A stretch of 64,000 bases of DNA from NCBI GenBank assembly GCA_028866575.1, contig JAGWHU010000004.1, positions 49,274 to 113,273 of the forward strand, in the 5' to 3' direction. Positions 15,709 through 24,017 of this stretch are shown here, one piece after another. The translations under genes and the position numbers were made by a program. The notes beneath the pieces were generated by a model. It was not told the origin of the DNA. It made no database searches and saw nothing but the letters and a program-made list of their open reading frames with translations. This stretch comes from Candidatus Micrarchaeota archaeon. GTDB taxonomy: Archaea; Micrarchaeota; Micrarchaeia; Micrarchaeales; Micrarchaeaceae. The first letter of the stretch is position 1, and each line of letters starts with the position of its first letter.

Positions 15709-15969
15709 TCAATAACCTCTCAGGTATTCATAAACCTCTTCCCTGCTTTTAAACAACAAGAGTATTATTTTATCCTCTTTCTCTAAGATTTGATAAACTA
15801 ATCGCCTGTTTTCTATTCTTATTGAATAAACATCTTTCATATGATGTAACTGATCTCCTAACTTTGTTGAGCTTGCCAGCAGTTTTGCTATGTCATCTAT
15901 TCTTTGCTTGGTTTTTGCAGTGACCTTTTTGACATCTTTCTCAAATTCTCTAGCTTGCTCTATTTCCAT
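15709..15969 (-). CDS. RelE/ParE-family toxin
   Basis: 86 residues with the RelE-like fold order: an N-terminal helix pair (REFEKDVKKVTAKTKQRI), a middle QLHHMKDVYSIRIENRRLVYQIL with the basic beta-strand residues typical of RelE/YoeB mRNA interferases, then a strand IILLLFKS and a short C-terminal helix. It lies nine bases downstream of a ribbon-helix-helix antitoxin on the same strand. RelE toxins cut mRNA at the ribosome; ParE relatives poison gyrase, and the sequence alone does not decide which. AT-rich and inside an island flanked by tRNA fragments. Confidence 0.8.
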   Translation of the reverse strand: MEIEQAREFEKDVKKVTAKTKQRIDDIAKLLASSTKLGDQLHHMKDVYSIRIENRRLVYQILEKEDKIILLLFKSREEVYEYLRGY

Positions 15970-15978
15970 AAAATCAGA

Positions 15979-16206
15979 TTAGGATATGGTGTATTTTGTG
16001 GTCTTTTCCTTTCCTGATTTTATATCTTTTAGCATTTTTTGCACAGCATTTGCATATAGCTCCTCTTCTGTAAGCTTGTGTATCCTATCGAATTCAAAAA
16101 GTGCCAGCCTTATTGCCTCAGTTTTAGTTTTGGCGTAGCCGTCTTCGAGCATCTTGTCTACCACTTCGGCCACGTAACCCTTAAGCTCTATATTGATATT
16201 CGGCAT
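15979..16206 (-). CDS. Ribbon-helix-helix antitoxin
   Basis: 75 residues. It starts with a beta-strand (NINIELKGYVAEVV), then DKMLEDGYAKTKTEAIRLAL, the classic ribbon-helix-helix DNA-binding core, followed by a charged C-terminal region that would wrap the toxin. It precedes the RelE-like toxin by nine bases, the usual order, and probably represses the shared promoter. An AT-rich spacer upstream (16207-16270) would hold that promoter. Confidence 0.8.
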   Translation of the reverse strand: MPNINIELKGYVAEVVDKMLEDGYAKTKTEAIRLALFEFDRIHKLTEEELYANAVQKMLKDIKSGKEKTTKYTIS

Positions 16207-16275
16207 AACATTACCTATAATAATTTAATAAGGAATTATTATAAATACTTTTCTATAAAATTCATGCCTGCAGCC

Positions 16276-16286
16276 TGACGGGGGCG
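16276..16286. repeat. Exact 11-bp copy of the tRNA-Met 3' end
   Basis: TGACGGGGGCG is identical to bases 16893-16903 (3' end of tRNA-Met, including the discriminator) and in the same direction. The two copies bracket the 150-residue gene at 16338-16790, as attachment-site duplicates would. Confidence 0.5.
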
Positions 16287-16337
16287 TTATCTATCGTTTA
16301 AGATCGGTGTAAGACATATATCGTTTGATATAGACCC

Positions 16338-16790
16338 TTAAAACAGTCTGTCTCTCAGTTTATTAGATGCGGGCGTTTTGCTAAGAATACCCACAATATT
16401 TTCTAAATTTTTATCATCTATAATAAATACCATCAAATTGAATAGTCCCAGATAAAGTTCTAAAAGTATATGTGGATCAGAGAAATCTCCACTCAAACCT
16501 GTCCCTGCCTCTCTTCTTACAGCAATTTTCTTGATTTTCTTGTAGCTAATTTTCATATTTACTTTGCCTTGTTTTGAATCAAGAAATTCACCGTATATAA
16601 AATTTGGGGTGAATACCAAATTATAGTGGGCATATCCTTTATGCTCTTTTGATGCTTCATATACTGTTATTAATAAATCTGGAACTAGCTTACCTGTATT
16701 GTAACCCCAAGCAAAATAAGCATCTTTTATAGTAGCTATTACCTGCTCGTTACTCAAATCTTTCGAGAAGTCTATACCAAAGAGCGACAT
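16338..16790 (-). CDS. Hypothetical protein
   Basis: 150 residues, AT-rich, no family recognised. The middle looks like a beta-rich PH-type or bPH-like fold: YNLVFTPNFIYGEFLDSK, then VNMKISYKKIKKIAVRRE, and a strand-rich region before a C-terminal helix. There is no signal peptide or membrane segment. It sits alone between two copies of the tRNA-Met 3' end, so it may be cargo of a small integrated element. Confidence 0.5.
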   Translation of the reverse strand: MSLFGIDFSKDLSNEQVIATIKDAYFAWGYNTGKLVPDLLITVYEASKEHKGYAHYNLVFTPNFIYGEFLDSKQGKVNMKISYKKIKKIAVRREAGTGLSGDFSDPHILLELYLGLFNLMVFIIDDKNLENIVGILSKTPASNKLRDRLF

Positions 16791-16892
16791 ACCGAATCAC
16801 ACTATAAATCGTATTAAGGTTTTTTAAAGTTTTTGGTGGGTTCTCTCAAAATATGGACTATATTTGAACACGCTCTAGACGACAAGGCTGAT

Positions 16893-17008
16893 TGACGGGG
16901 GCGAGATTTGAACTCGCGATCTCTAGATTTCTCGTCATAGCATAAAGCTCGTCACTCATGGTGCTAAGCACATGAGTCTAGCGCTCTACCAGGCTGAGCT
17001 ACCCCGCC
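16893..17008 (-). tRNA. tRNA-Met (CAT) with a 42-nt anticodon-loop intron
   Basis: Acceptor GGCGGGG pairs with CCCCGTC (one G-U), discriminator A. D-arm GCTC-AGCCTGGTA-GAGC, T-arm GCGAG-TTCAAAT-CTCGC. The anticodon stem CTAGA/TCTAG encloses 49 bases; removing 42 leaves a 7-base loop CTCAT plus two purines, anticodon CAT, with the intron at or near the canonical 37/38 position. The intron region contains a near-perfect hairpin (ACTCATG..GTGC with GCAC..ATGAGT). It is not the initiator, whose acceptor begins differently. It could be elongator tRNA-Met or the AUA-decoding tRNA-Ile2, which also has a CAT anticodon in the gene. Confidence 0.88.
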
Positions 17009-17076
17009 GATATTCCAAAACAGCTGCCATATTATTTAGACTCAATATTATTAAATAAGGTGGGAATCGGATTACG

Positions 17077-17250
17077 TCAGTATTGCTGCATCAGCTTTAA
17101 TTCTGCTATCCTCCCGTCGCCAAACGGGTGCAAAGCACTGACAGCATTGCATTCCCTGCAGTTCCTGCAGCCACTACCAACTACGTATTCGCCCTCCTCT
17201 GTTATCCAGCACCCGCACCTTAGCATCAGTCCGGCCATGTCAAACACCAT
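17077..17250 (-). CDS. Small Cys-rich, probably zinc-binding protein (57 aa)
   Basis: ATG at 17250, three bases after the stop of the membrane-protein gene on the same strand, so translation is probably coupled. The product has five cysteines: MLRCGCWITEEG, then SGCRNCRECNAV, with spacing that could make a zinc ribbon or knuckle. Ending LMQQY. No family recognised. The tight coupling suggests it works with the four-helix membrane protein. Confidence 0.55.
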   Translation of the reverse strand: MVFDMAGLMLRCGCWITEEGEYVVGSGCRNCRECNAVSALHPFGDGRIAELKLMQQY

Positions 17251-17253
17251 CAG

Positions 17254-17886
17254 TCAATCAAGTTGCCTCTCAAGGTCCTCCTTCAGCAGCTCAACGCTTG
17301 TTATCAGAGCTAGAAGTATGGAGGTTATCGTGAGGTTTACCAGAATTATGCTGAATAGGAAGTGGCTGCTCGAGAACACAAGTGCCAGTATGGCCGTGAA
17401 TACCGCTGCTATGCTGATTATCATCGGGTAGATGGCCAGTCTCGCCACAATGTCTATAAGCTCCTTCGGCATTCTGTGCTTGTTGGTTATCGTTGCCTCC
17501 TTCATCTTCTCGTATATGGTACCTGCGAAAACCGCGCTTATGCTCGTTGCTGTTACAAGGGATTCCCCTATTGCAATCATCAGGGCGGTATCGCCCCTGG
17601 GTATCCCGTATGAGCCATAGTATGTGAACAAGGCGAGTATTACGAAGAACACCATGTACCTTGCCCTCATCTTCAGGTACTTCGATTTTGTCCCGATGTA
17701 GCTGTATATAGCGAAAATCAATATCAGTATTGAAACTATCACCCCTATGAAAGTGACGAACGGGTTTCTTAACGATACGAGCACCAGGTCGAGCAGTATG
17801 AACGCGCCGATTGTCTCAAGCTGCTTGCTGGACTTGATCCTCTCCTCAAGATAACCGCTCCTGTTAATTGATTTTGTCATGAACAA
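17254..17886 (-). CDS. Multi-pass membrane protein of unknown function
   Basis: 210 residues with about five hydrophobic helices (around 27-45, 47-68, 75-95, 105-125, 150-175, 178-200), a basic N-terminus and an acidic C-terminus (LLKEDLERQ). No signal peptide or catalytic motif was recognised. It is followed directly by a small Cys-rich protein gene. Tentative start at ATG 17886; a second ATG lies two codons downstream. Confidence 0.6.
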   Translation of the reverse strand: MFMTKSINRSGYLEERIKSSKQLETIGAFILLDLVLVSLRNPFVTFIGVIVSILILIFAIYSYIGTKSKYLKMRARYMVFFVILALFTYYGSYGIPRGDTALMIAIGESLVTATSISAVFAGTIYEKMKEATITNKHRMPKELIDIVARLAIYPMIISIAAVFTAILALVFSSSHFLFSIILVNLTITSILLALITSVELLKEDLERQLD

Positions 17887-18096
17887 ACCACCTTATGCAA
17901 GCAATCCGGATCCTAATAATCCCTATTATTCGGAAAGGGCAACCAAGCCTTGCCGCCCATCCTGTTTAGTTAATTCTAGGACTAAAAATATATAAAATGA
18001 TGCAATGGTATGGGGTTGCATCGCAGGAAAGAACGCCGAGAATCAGAAGAAGCTACTTTTCCGAAAGTTGGTGCATAGCAGAAATGAAATAGATGA

Positions 18097-18215
18097 TGCG
18101 ATCGCCGGGATTTGAACCCGGGTTTTTGCCTTTCATCTTGGCTTTTTGATAAAACTTTTTTTTTCAAAAAGTTTCAATGGAGGGGCAAAGTCCTACCAGG
18201 CTAGACTACAATCGC
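18097..18215 (-). tRNA. tRNA-Gly (TCC) with a 46-nt anticodon-loop intron
   Basis: Acceptor GCGATTG pairs with CGATCGC (one G-U), discriminator A; D-arm GTCT-AGCCTGGTA-GGAC is the typical archaeal tRNA-Gly arm; T-arm CCGGG-TTCAAAT-CCCGG. The anticodon stem TTGCC/GGCAA encloses 53 bases, so the intron is about 46 nt. The loop reads CCTCCA before the intron, giving TCC if the stem is as drawn, but then position 33 is C rather than the nearly universal T. Reading the loop one base further gives CCA (Trp) but breaks the stem. The D-arm and acceptor favour Gly. The intron is A/T-rich with a strong hairpin (CTTTTTGA with TCAAAAAG). Confidence 0.8.
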
Positions 18216-18280
18216 ATTTAATCTATAGAATAGAAGGCAAATTTATATAATCATAGCAGAACCCCTGAGAAGCGCATAGT

Positions 18281-18329
18281 CGCTCCGGAGCGCATCGGCG
18301 CGCCTGGCGCATATTGCGCGCTGCAGCGC
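18281..18329. repeat. Cluster of four GC palindromes
   Basis: Within 49 bases are CGCTCCGGAGCG (18281-18292), GGCGCGCC (18297-18304), GCGCA-TAT-TGCGC (18307-18319) and GCGCTGCAGCGC (18318-18329). They lie directly after the 3' end of the gene at 18338-18625. This could be a structured 3' end, a protein-binding array or a REP-like element. Confidence 0.4.
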
Positions 18330-18337
18330 CGCGTTGT

Positions 18338-18625
18338 TTATCTGGTCTTGGATGCCGCTATTATTATTGCCGCGGCGCCTAGTTTCGTACCCCGCCTCTT
18401 TGCCTCATCCATGGCCTTTACGGTGTATTCGGTTATCCTGTCGGCCATTATCGCCTTGAGGGCGGCTGTCGCCTCGCCATTTCCCTCGGCCATTCCGGCA
18501 AGATCCAAGACCTCATGCCAGTCGCTTCTTTCCAGGACCTCCTGCGCCTTGCTCTTTATGCGCCTTGCTACACGCTGCCTTTCCACTATATCGGCTATCC
18601 CCAAGCCGTATGCGAATCCCAACAA
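18338..18625 (-). CDS. Small hypothetical helical protein
   Basis: 95 residues, Ala-rich and helical: IADIVERQRVARRIKSKAQEV, then ATAALKAIMADRITEYT and an Ala/Ile-rich C-terminus (GAAAIIIAAS). No motif or family recognised. Composition matches core genes. The product could be a soluble helical bundle. It is transcribed toward a cluster of GC palindromes. Confidence 0.5.
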   Translation of the reverse strand: MLGFAYGLGIADIVERQRVARRIKSKAQEVLERSDWHEVLDLAGMAEGNGEATAALKAIMADRITEYTVKAMDEAKRRGTKLGAAAIIIAASKTR

Positions 18626-18714
18626 ACCCCCTGACTATATTATGAATTTTCTAGTATTTATACATTACTGGCCTACGACGACAAAAATCTGCAAATTTAT
18701 CACATCATTTGGGA

Positions 18715-20613
18715 TTATTTGTCTTTTTGCAACAGCCTGTTCAGCTCGCCGCCGTCTATATTCAGCCTGTGCCTGGCCATTATCCTGTTGCGCATGTCGC
18801 CTATGCTTGCGCCTGCATTTCCTTTCCTTTCCTTTTCCACAAGCTTTTCCAAATCCCTTCCCTTTATTCTGATTAGGTATGCCTTCTTAAGCTTGTCATC
18901 AATCTCTTTGCTGTCCTTCGCGGCTATCTTTATAGCTTCGTCTACTGCCTGCTTTGTGAGCTTTTCTTTCACGTACAAATCGAATATGTGCACCATTGAT
19001 TCGTCGCTCACATTGTCGACTTCAACGCCCTGCCTTCTGAGCTCAATAAGCTTCTGTATGAGAACATTCGCAACGAACTCCGGATCCGCATTGCTCTTGC
19101 CGACTATGTCCTTGAACAATTGCAATCGCGGCGATAGTATGAGCTGCTCGGCAATACTCGGATTCTTGACAACGGATCTGATGTAAGATTGCTCCTTATC
19201 CACATCCGGCGCGTTTTCAGCTGCGATTTTCCTGAGTTCGCTTGTGACGAATATGGGCTTTACGTCCGTTTCCGGATACATCCTCGATCCTGTCGGAAGC
19301 GGCCTAAGGAACCTTGATGTATAATTCTCGTTGTCATGTGCCACCCTTGTTTCCTTGGGAACGCCTTTCATGGCGTAATCGGCCCTCCACTTTGCGAGCT
19401 CTGCCGCCCTCGCCGCGCTGTTGCCCTTTCCTGCCACGATTATGAACGAGTCGTTTTCCGAAATGCCGAGGCGCTTCCTAAGCGCGTTTGTCTCGCCACT
19501 GCCGAACCCGTATTTACTCAAATCCTCGTCGCTGTGTATTATTCCGTGAACGCCAGCCATCTTCGAATAATCGCTTATCTCGGTGCCAAGCCTCCTTTTC
19601 GGATTTATCTCCATTCCCAATAAACCCCTGAATCCCTTGAGTGCAAGCGCGAATACCTTTCCGTCCTTGAGGTTGTGTTTTATGACTTCGACTTCCGTAT
19701 CGCCGAATATGTCGGTTACTTCGACAGGCTTGCCCACGCTCGCCTTTGCATTGGTGAGTTTTTCTTTTATTGTTATCAGGTTCTCCTGCCTTTTTATCTC
19801 GTTCTCAAGGAAGCTGTCTATCGATCCCAATTCCTGCATTCCCTTTATCTCCACTCTCGCGCCCTCTTTTATCGACATGTTGACGTCCTGCCTTATGGAG
19901 CCTATGCCCCTTTGAACGGATCCTGTGAGCCTGAGCAGTGTGCCTATGTATAGCGCTACCTCCTTTGCCGTCTTTGGATTTGGTATGCTGGGATCTGTAT
20001 CTATCTCTAACAAAGGTATGCCGAGCCTGTCCGTGTTGTATATTACCGATGAGCTTGAGCTTGACACTATGCCGCTCGATTCCTCCTCGAGGAACATCGA
20101 CGGTATGTTTATTTTCAGGCCATCAACTTTTATGCTGCCTTCTATCCCTATCATCACGGTCCTTTGGAAGGCGCTGGGATCGCTCCCGTCCACAACCCCC
20201 TTCCTCATCGGCTGCAATTCGTCTATGAGCTTCATGCCCATTGAAGATGCAACTGAAAGCGCTATGCTTAATGCATCCGCATTCATCATGTGCGGCGGCT
20301 CCTCATCCACGTCTACAAGGCATGTGTTGTACTCGAATATGTTGTAGGTGAAGCTCCTGTTCTTGCCCTGCTCGAATTCAGCAGATACGTCTATCGAGCC
20401 GAGTTCGCCTGCCACAGCCCTCTGGGACCTTGAAACGGATGCCTCCGGCTTTGTCGATTTATCCAATATGTTGGTGCTGCAGGAGCAGAAGAGCTTCCTC
20501 GAAGTGGCAAGCCTTTGGTGTATCTCAAGGCCGCACATGAAGCCCATTCTCCTGTAGCGGTCTTCCGCATTGCCTGTTTCCTTTGCCTGATTTGATTTGG
20601 CCATGGATATCAT
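18715..20613 (-). CDS. gatE: Glutamyl-tRNA(Gln) amidotransferase subunit E
   Basis: 632 residues. The GatB/GatE catalytic cradle is clear (GLEIHQRLATSRKLFCSC near 30-47; FEYNTCLVDVDEEPPH), followed by the AspRS-like insert specific to GatE (around 300-420) and a C-terminal YqeY-like helical tail. With GatD it converts Glu-tRNA(Gln) to Gln-tRNA(Gln), the archaeal route to glutaminyl-tRNA: GatE binds tRNA and phosphorylates the glutamate. The start overlaps the gatD stop by four bases (ATGA). An internal ATG three codons later is an alternative start. Confidence 0.96.
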   Translation of the reverse strand: MISMAKSNQAKETGNAEDRYRRMGFMCGLEIHQRLATSRKLFCSCSTNILDKSTKPEASVSRSQRAVAGELGSIDVSAEFEQGKNRSFTYNIFEYNTCLVDVDEEPPHMMNADALSIALSVASSMGMKLIDELQPMRKGVVDGSDPSAFQRTVMIGIEGSIKVDGLKINIPSMFLEEESSGIVSSSSSSVIYNTDRLGIPLLEIDTDPSIPNPKTAKEVALYIGTLLRLTGSVQRGIGSIRQDVNMSIKEGARVEIKGMQELGSIDSFLENEIKRQENLITIKEKLTNAKASVGKPVEVTDIFGDTEVEVIKHNLKDGKVFALALKGFRGLLGMEINPKRRLGTEISDYSKMAGVHGIIHSDEDLSKYGFGSGETNALRKRLGISENDSFIIVAGKGNSAARAAELAKWRADYAMKGVPKETRVAHDNENYTSRFLRPLPTGSRMYPETDVKPIFVTSELRKIAAENAPDVDKEQSYIRSVVKNPSIAEQLILSPRLQLFKDIVGKSNADPEFVANVLIQKLIELRRQGVEVDNVSDESMVHIFDLYVKEKLTKQAVDEAIKIAAKDSKEIDDKLKKAYLIRIKGRDLEKLVEKERKGNAGASIGDMRNRIMARHRLNIDGGELNRLLQKDK

Positions 20614-21941
20614 ATCAAGAATTCATCGAACCTGCTCCTTTTCTTGAGCTCCATTTTCAGATCCCTGTCAAGCAGTTGCTTTGCCTCATTCTTGTCGAAA
20701 TTGCCAAGGAGCCAGCCCAGCTTCACCAATGCAACTTCGGGGAGCATGTCCTCGCAATACACGACACCCAATCTGCTGATCAGCCTCAAATTCGTGTAAA
20801 CGTTCGCGTTGACCCGCCCGTAAAGGCACTGCGACGTCATTCCCACTATGACGCCCTTTCCTATGGCATTCTTTATGTGGCCAAGCCAGAGTAGCTTCTC
20901 GTGCACGGTAGATGCAGGAACATGTCCCAAGCCCGTGCCCTCTATTATGATGCCCTTGTATCCCTTGCCAACGTAGAAGTCTATTATTTCCGGGTCGGAA
21001 TTCGGGTAGCTCTTTATGAGCGCTACCTTGCTTTCGAACTTCAATTCGGCGCTTACCTTTATGCGCTTGTCCACCATTTTGTTGTAAGTGTTGTTGTACT
21101 CTATCCCCAGATCCTTGCTCACGTAAGCTAACGGCCTGTCGTTCATGGACCTGAACGCATCCCTTCTTGACGTATGCATCTTCCTTGCCCTGGTTCCGCG
21201 TATGAAGGCGCATTTGTTGTCGGAACTCGTAGCATGCATGCATATGCCAACCTCAGCTATGTCAGACTTCGCGGCTATCTGAACAGCGCTTGCCAGGTTG
21301 AAGAACGCGTCGCTCGAGCCCCTGTCGCTGCTTCTCTGCGCTCCGGTCACAACGACCGGTGCATTGAGGTCGTGCAGCATGAACGCCAAGGCAGATGCTG
21401 TGTAATGCATCGTATCCGTTCCCATAGTAACTACAACGCCGCGTGAGCCGCCGTTCAGCGCCTTTTCAACTTCCTTTGCCATTGCCTGCCATTCCAGGTA
21501 AGACATGTCCTCGCTTGCTATGCTGAAAAGGTGCTTCACTTCGACGTTGGCTATGTCTGACAATTCAGGGACTTCGTAGAGCAGTTCGGACGGCTCTATT
21601 AGCATATGGACGCCTCCGGTCTTGTAGTCTATCTTGCTGCCTATGGTCCCTCCGGTGTAAATCAGCGTGACCTTCGGAAGGCCCTTCCTGACGCTCACAT
21701 CCCTTTTGGGAAATACGAGCTTCGTTCCAGCGCCAATCCTCTTTATCTTAGCGCCTTTCGAGTAGTCTATCCCTATGTTGTAGCCGTTGTCCAGCTTCAC
21801 TATTATCGAATCGGGGCTGCCTGCCTCCGTGCTGGGCATGAGCTCACCTTCCACATCCAAATTGTCGGAGCTGACGGATATCCTGTCGCCGGTTTCTATT
21901 CTGTTCGCCTTGAATAACTTCAGCAGCTCATCGGAATACAC
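20610..21941 (-). CDS. gatD: Glutamyl-tRNA(Gln) amidotransferase subunit D
   Basis: 443 residues with a GTG start immediately after the TGA of the upstream methylthiotransferase gene. A short N-terminal beta domain is followed by an asparaginase-type fold with the two catalytic threonine motifs TGGTIGS and MGTDTMHYTASAL. It frees ammonia from glutamine or asparagine and passes it to GatE. Gene order mtaB-gatD-gatE with zero or overlapping gaps indicates one operon. Found only in archaea, it anchors the taxonomic reading of the window. Confidence 0.96.
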   Translation of the reverse strand: MYSDELLKLFKANRIETGDRISVSSDNLDVEGELMPSTEAGSPDSIIVKLDNGYNIGIDYSKGAKIKRIGAGTKLVFPKRDVSVRKGLPKVTLIYTGGTIGSKIDYKTGGVHMLIEPSELLYEVPELSDIANVEVKHLFSIASEDMSYLEWQAMAKEVEKALNGGSRGVVVTMGTDTMHYTASALAFMLHDLNAPVVVTGAQRSSDRGSSDAFFNLASAVQIAAKSDIAEVGICMHATSSDNKCAFIRGTRARKMHTSRRDAFRSMNDRPLAYVSKDLGIEYNNTYNKMVDKRIKVSAELKFESKVALIKSYPNSDPEIIDFYVGKGYKGIIIEGTGLGHVPASTVHEKLLWLGHIKNAIGKGVIVGMTSQCLYGRVNANVYTNLRLISRLGVVYCEDMLPEVALVKLGWLLGNFDKNEAKQLLDRDLKMELKKRSRFDEFLI

Positions 21942-23219
21942 TCACACACCCGTTGCATACAACACATTTGCAGATGCAGAATTTATAAGCACATTGTGCA
22001 TGGAGCCCATCTGCATTTCATTTTCATCCTTTGCGATTACGATCTGCTTGTAGCTTTCGTTCCTGCCGTTGAACGATTTATCGTTGCGCTCCGTTATTAT
22101 TACATCAAGTTTTTTGCCTATAAACCTATCGTTTAGCTCGTGCTGCACAGATCTCACTACGCGCGACAGCCTGTTGCTTCTGCTGTTTATCGTCTCGCGC
22201 GTGTTCTGGACCATTTTCGATGCCAATGCATGCGGCCTTGCGCCGAATCTTGACATGTTGGTAACATCTGGTTTTGTCCTCTTAACGAAGGATAACGTTT
22301 CCCCGAACCTGCTCTCTGTTTCTGTGGGAAATCCAGCTATTACGTCCGTTTCTATGGTTATGCCTGGTATCCTGCTTCTTAGCTCCTTCACGTAATTGTC
22401 GAATTCCTCTACCGTATAAGATCGTTTCATGTCCTTGAGCACGCCGTTGCTCCCTGATTCTATGGGTATGTGCACGAACTTGTAGAACTTGCTTCCTTTA
22501 AGCGCATCGGCAAACGCGTCGAAGTGCCTGTGCAGATGCTCGGGGTTCAGCATGCCTACTCTTACTTTGAAATCGCCATCCATGTCGGAAATCCTTCCCA
22601 TAAGCTCCGCTATGCTGGTTCCTCTGTCCATTCCGTATGCGCCCATGTCCTGCGATGTGAGCTGTATCTCCTTGGCTCCCATATTCGAGCTGTTCTCTAT
22701 TGCCTTGAGTATCAGCTTTTCGGAAAAGCTGTTCAGGCGCCCCCTTGCGAACTTGGTCTCGCAGAAGGAGCATGCGCTAAGGCAGCCATCACTTATGCCT
22801 ATCATCGCAATCACGCTGTTAGAAGGTTCATAGAGCATTAGCCTGTCGTTCCTGCTATACGAGTTGAGTATTGCCTTCGAGCCGTTTGCAGCTACCGAGC
22901 CTATGCTCCCTATGTTCGGCGTGGTCACTATGCTTGCATCTGGGGCGTATTTCTCTATGAGATTTTGGTTTGCGCCGGCCATGCATCCTGTCACGACTAA
23001 GCGCTTCCCCGAGCCGCTGAGCCTGTTGAGCTTGTAGAGTATCTTCTGCGAGGTGGCGCTCTTAACCGTGCATGTGTTTACTACAACAACGTCCGCCGCG
23101 GCCTCGCTGCCCACAAGCTCAACACCGCTTTTTTCAAGCACCGAGGATATTATCCTGCTGTCTGCCTGGTTCAGCGTGCAGCCATAGGTCTTCACGTAAG
23201 CCTTCATCATCTCTACCAA
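21942..23219 (-). CDS. tRNA N6-threonylcarbamoyladenosine (t6A37) methylthiotransferase, MtaB/CDKAL1 type
   Basis: 425 residues. The N-terminal UPF0004 domain has KTYGCTLNQADS and VVNTCTVKSAT cysteines, the radical-SAM domain has C-x3-C-x2-C (GCLSACSFCETKFARGR), and a C-terminal TRAM-like domain ends the protein. Such enzymes add a methylthio group to t6A at position 37 of ANN-decoding tRNAs, using SAM and two 4Fe-4S clusters. The start may be the ATG at 23207 (MKAYVKTYGC). It heads the operon with gatD and gatE, and a TATA-like region lies in the 59 bases before the divergent gene at 23279. Confidence 0.92.
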   Translation of the reverse strand: MVEMMKAYVKTYGCTLNQADSRIISSVLEKSGVELVGSEAAADVVVVNTCTVKSATSQKILYKLNRLSGSGKRLVVTGCMAGANQNLIEKYAPDASIVTTPNIGSIGSVAANGSKAILNSYSRNDRLMLYEPSNSVIAMIGISDGCLSACSFCETKFARGRLNSFSEKLILKAIENSSNMGAKEIQLTSQDMGAYGMDRGTSIAELMGRISDMDGDFKVRVGMLNPEHLHRHFDAFADALKGSKFYKFVHIPIESGSNGVLKDMKRSYTVEEFDNYVKELRSRIPGITIETDVIAGFPTETESRFGETLSFVKRTKPDVTNMSRFGARPHALASKMVQNTRETINSRSNRLSRVVRSVQHELNDRFIGKKLDVIITERNDKSFNGRNESYKQIVIAKDENEMQMGSMHNVLINSASANVLYATGV

Positions 23220-23278
23220 TACGGATTAACTAATAAGAATATAACAATTCTTATATATCATTATCCTAATAAACCCTT

Positions 23279-23695
23279 ATGACTAAAGCCGTGGTACGTT
23301 TGCCTACGTTTGTGGATATAGAAACGCCTTATTCTGCAAGGACACCCAAGGGTGTCATCAAAAACATCAGGTATACGAGGGCGTGCGTGAGGGACAGCAT
23401 ACTGAGGGGGGAAATACCGTTCGCTTCGCACATTTTTTACACGCAATCTGGCATACTTGACGACAACTCCCCCGCTGAAAGGCAGAAAGGCATAATGGCC
23501 GGAAAGATGATGATAGAGAGGCTAAATGCCACAACTGTAGTTTATACCGATCTTGGCATGTCGAAAGGCATGGAATTGGGAATAGAGATGGCCAAGAAAA
23601 GCAGGCGCAGAATTGAATACAGAAGCTTGGGAAAGGGATGGGAAAAGAAATTCCTGAGAAATGAGAAAAACCATTCCCAAAACGGCATATGGTAA
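23279..23695 (+). CDS. Nucleoside 2-deoxyribosyltransferase-like (DUF7768/DUF4406-type) protein
   Basis: 138 residues. IETPYSARTPKGVIKNIRYT resembles the 'PYsa...N...A' start of small phage-like 2-deoxyribosyltransferase relatives, and TTVVYTDLGMSKGMELGIEMA resembles their 'D.G.S.GM..E...A' signature that binds nucleotide. The middle FASHIFYTQSGILDD also fits. Function is unknown; many relatives occur in phage genomes and may act on nucleotides. It is divergent from mtaB. The C-terminal basic tail (WEKKFLRNEKNHSQ) is not part of the domain. Confidence 0.65.
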   Translation: MTKAVVRLPTFVDIETPYSARTPKGVIKNIRYTRACVRDSILRGEIPFASHIFYTQSGILDDNSPAERQKGIMAGKMMIERLNATTVVYTDLGMSKGMELGIEMAKKSRRRIEYRSLGKGWEKKFLRNEKNHSQNGIW

Positions 23696-23776
23696 ATGCC
23701 GGACAGGGAATTGCAAAGTTTTAGAGAAAGGCTTTTAATCTCTCATAACAGATAGTCTAGGTTACAAGGTGCATTT

Positions 23777-23995
23777 ATGACATTTCTATGCGAAAGGTGC
23801 AAGAGCGAGATATACAAGTACGAAGCGTGCAGCTACTGCAGCAAGAAGATATGCAACAACTGCATCAAGAGCTCGATGCGGGTCCAGAAGACGACAAGGC
23901 TGGTGATATGCAAGGACTGCTGGGGAAACACGAAGAAGAGGAACGCATTCAAGAACAGGAGAAAGGAGGTAAAGAGCATAGAGGCCCATGAATGA
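23777..23995 (+). CDS. Small Cys-rich zinc-binding protein
   Basis: 72 residues with CERC, CSYC, ICNNC and CKDC, eight cysteines in four CxxC pairs that could bind two zinc ions in a cross-brace (RING/FYVE-like) or tandem ribbon fold. The C-terminus is basic. It sits 22 bases upstream of ileS, so it may share that transcript. Role unknown; RNA or protein binding is possible. Confidence 0.65.
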   Translation: MTFLCERCKSEIYKYEACSYCSKKICNNCIKSSMRVQKTTRLVICKDCWGNTKKRNAFKNRRKEVKSIEAHE

Positions 23996-24017
23996 TCGTT
24001 CATGATAGTGACTTTTT

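Noticed and set aside
17982..18167. 61-codon minus frame
   Set aside because: It runs through tRNA-Gly and its intron, and the product has no recognisable features.
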